A stretch of DNA of 5,105 nt from Candidatus Aminicenantota bacterium. Its GTDB lineage: Bacteria; Acidobacteriota; Aminicenantia; UBA2199. Every line of letters begins with the position of its first letter. Positions within the stretch are counted from its first letter, which is position 1. The DNA lies in the NCBI GenBank assembly GCA_030639705.1, contig DAOWKX010000026.1:1-5105 (forward strand), in the 5' to 3' direction. The notes below the pieces were generated by a model that saw only the letters and a list, made by a program, of their open reading frames with translations, was not told the origin of the DNA and made no database searches. Of this stretch, positions 5,105 to 5,105 are shown in pieces. Both the position numbers and the translations under genes were made by a program.

Positions 5105-5105
5105 A

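Larger units (their letters stand above)
4837..5105. other. AT-rich intergenic region at the right edge
   Basis: No protein-coding gene is supported in this stretch of about 270 bases. Frames are short and have no ribosome binding sites. It holds the candidate minus-strand promoter (4947-4976), the TGTCC/GGACA dyad (4993-5010) and a candidate outward promoter (5076-5104). An ATG at 5088 opens a frame to the window edge but has no Shine-Dalgarno and overlaps the outward promoter spacer. Confidence 0.6.

Noticed and set aside
5088..5105. ATG at 5088 opening a frame to the window edge
   Set aside because: Only six codons are visible, there is no Shine-Dalgarno, and it lies in the spacer of a possible promoter.

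Overview
The window is AT-rich (about 40% G+C by eye), compact bacterial DNA. Signal peptides on several proteins, a PilZ-like protein and periplasmic-type M16 peptidases point to a Gram-negative-type, diderm bacterium. The architecture signal peptide, TPR-like region, lysine-flanked membrane helix, SUMF1 domain resembles proteins I associate with uncultured Acidobacteriota/Aminicenantes-type lineages. That placement is a weak inference. No tRNA, rRNA, CRISPR array or transposase gene is visible.

Left part, 1-213: no convincing gene. Positions 3-102 hold three nested or adjacent perfect inverted repeats that could fold into a three-way junction, followed by a 7-bp dyad (140-167). Then comes an almost perfect sigma70 promoter (TTGACA, 17 nt, TAGAAT), placed so that its transcript would start only a few bases before the first gene.

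Plus-strand operon, 214-3263: a small PilZ-like protein with a degenerate c-di-GMP motif, then two exported M16-family proteins. The genes overlap by 5 bp and 11 bp, which suggests translational coupling. The first M16 protein appears to start at a non-canonical ATT codon (608) whose last base is also the first base of the PilZ stop codon. A start at the later TTG (707) would remove the signal peptide. The two M16 proteins are complementary: the first has the HxxEH metal site but lacks the Tyr of the R/Y pair, and the second has lost the metal site but keeps R/Y. Together they look like the two halves of one heterodimeric zinc peptidase in the envelope.

Minus-strand operon, 4823 down to 3319: a 419-residue membrane-anchored protein with a TPR-like region and a C-terminal SUMF1/FGE-like domain, then a 65-residue two-helix membrane protein with a very strong ribosome binding site. 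The two operons converge on a 55-bp spacer with only a weak hairpin.

Right edge, 4837-5105: AT-rich non-coding DNA with a likely minus-strand promoter for the SUMF1 gene, a TGTCC/GGACA dyad, and a possible plus-strand promoter reading out of the window.
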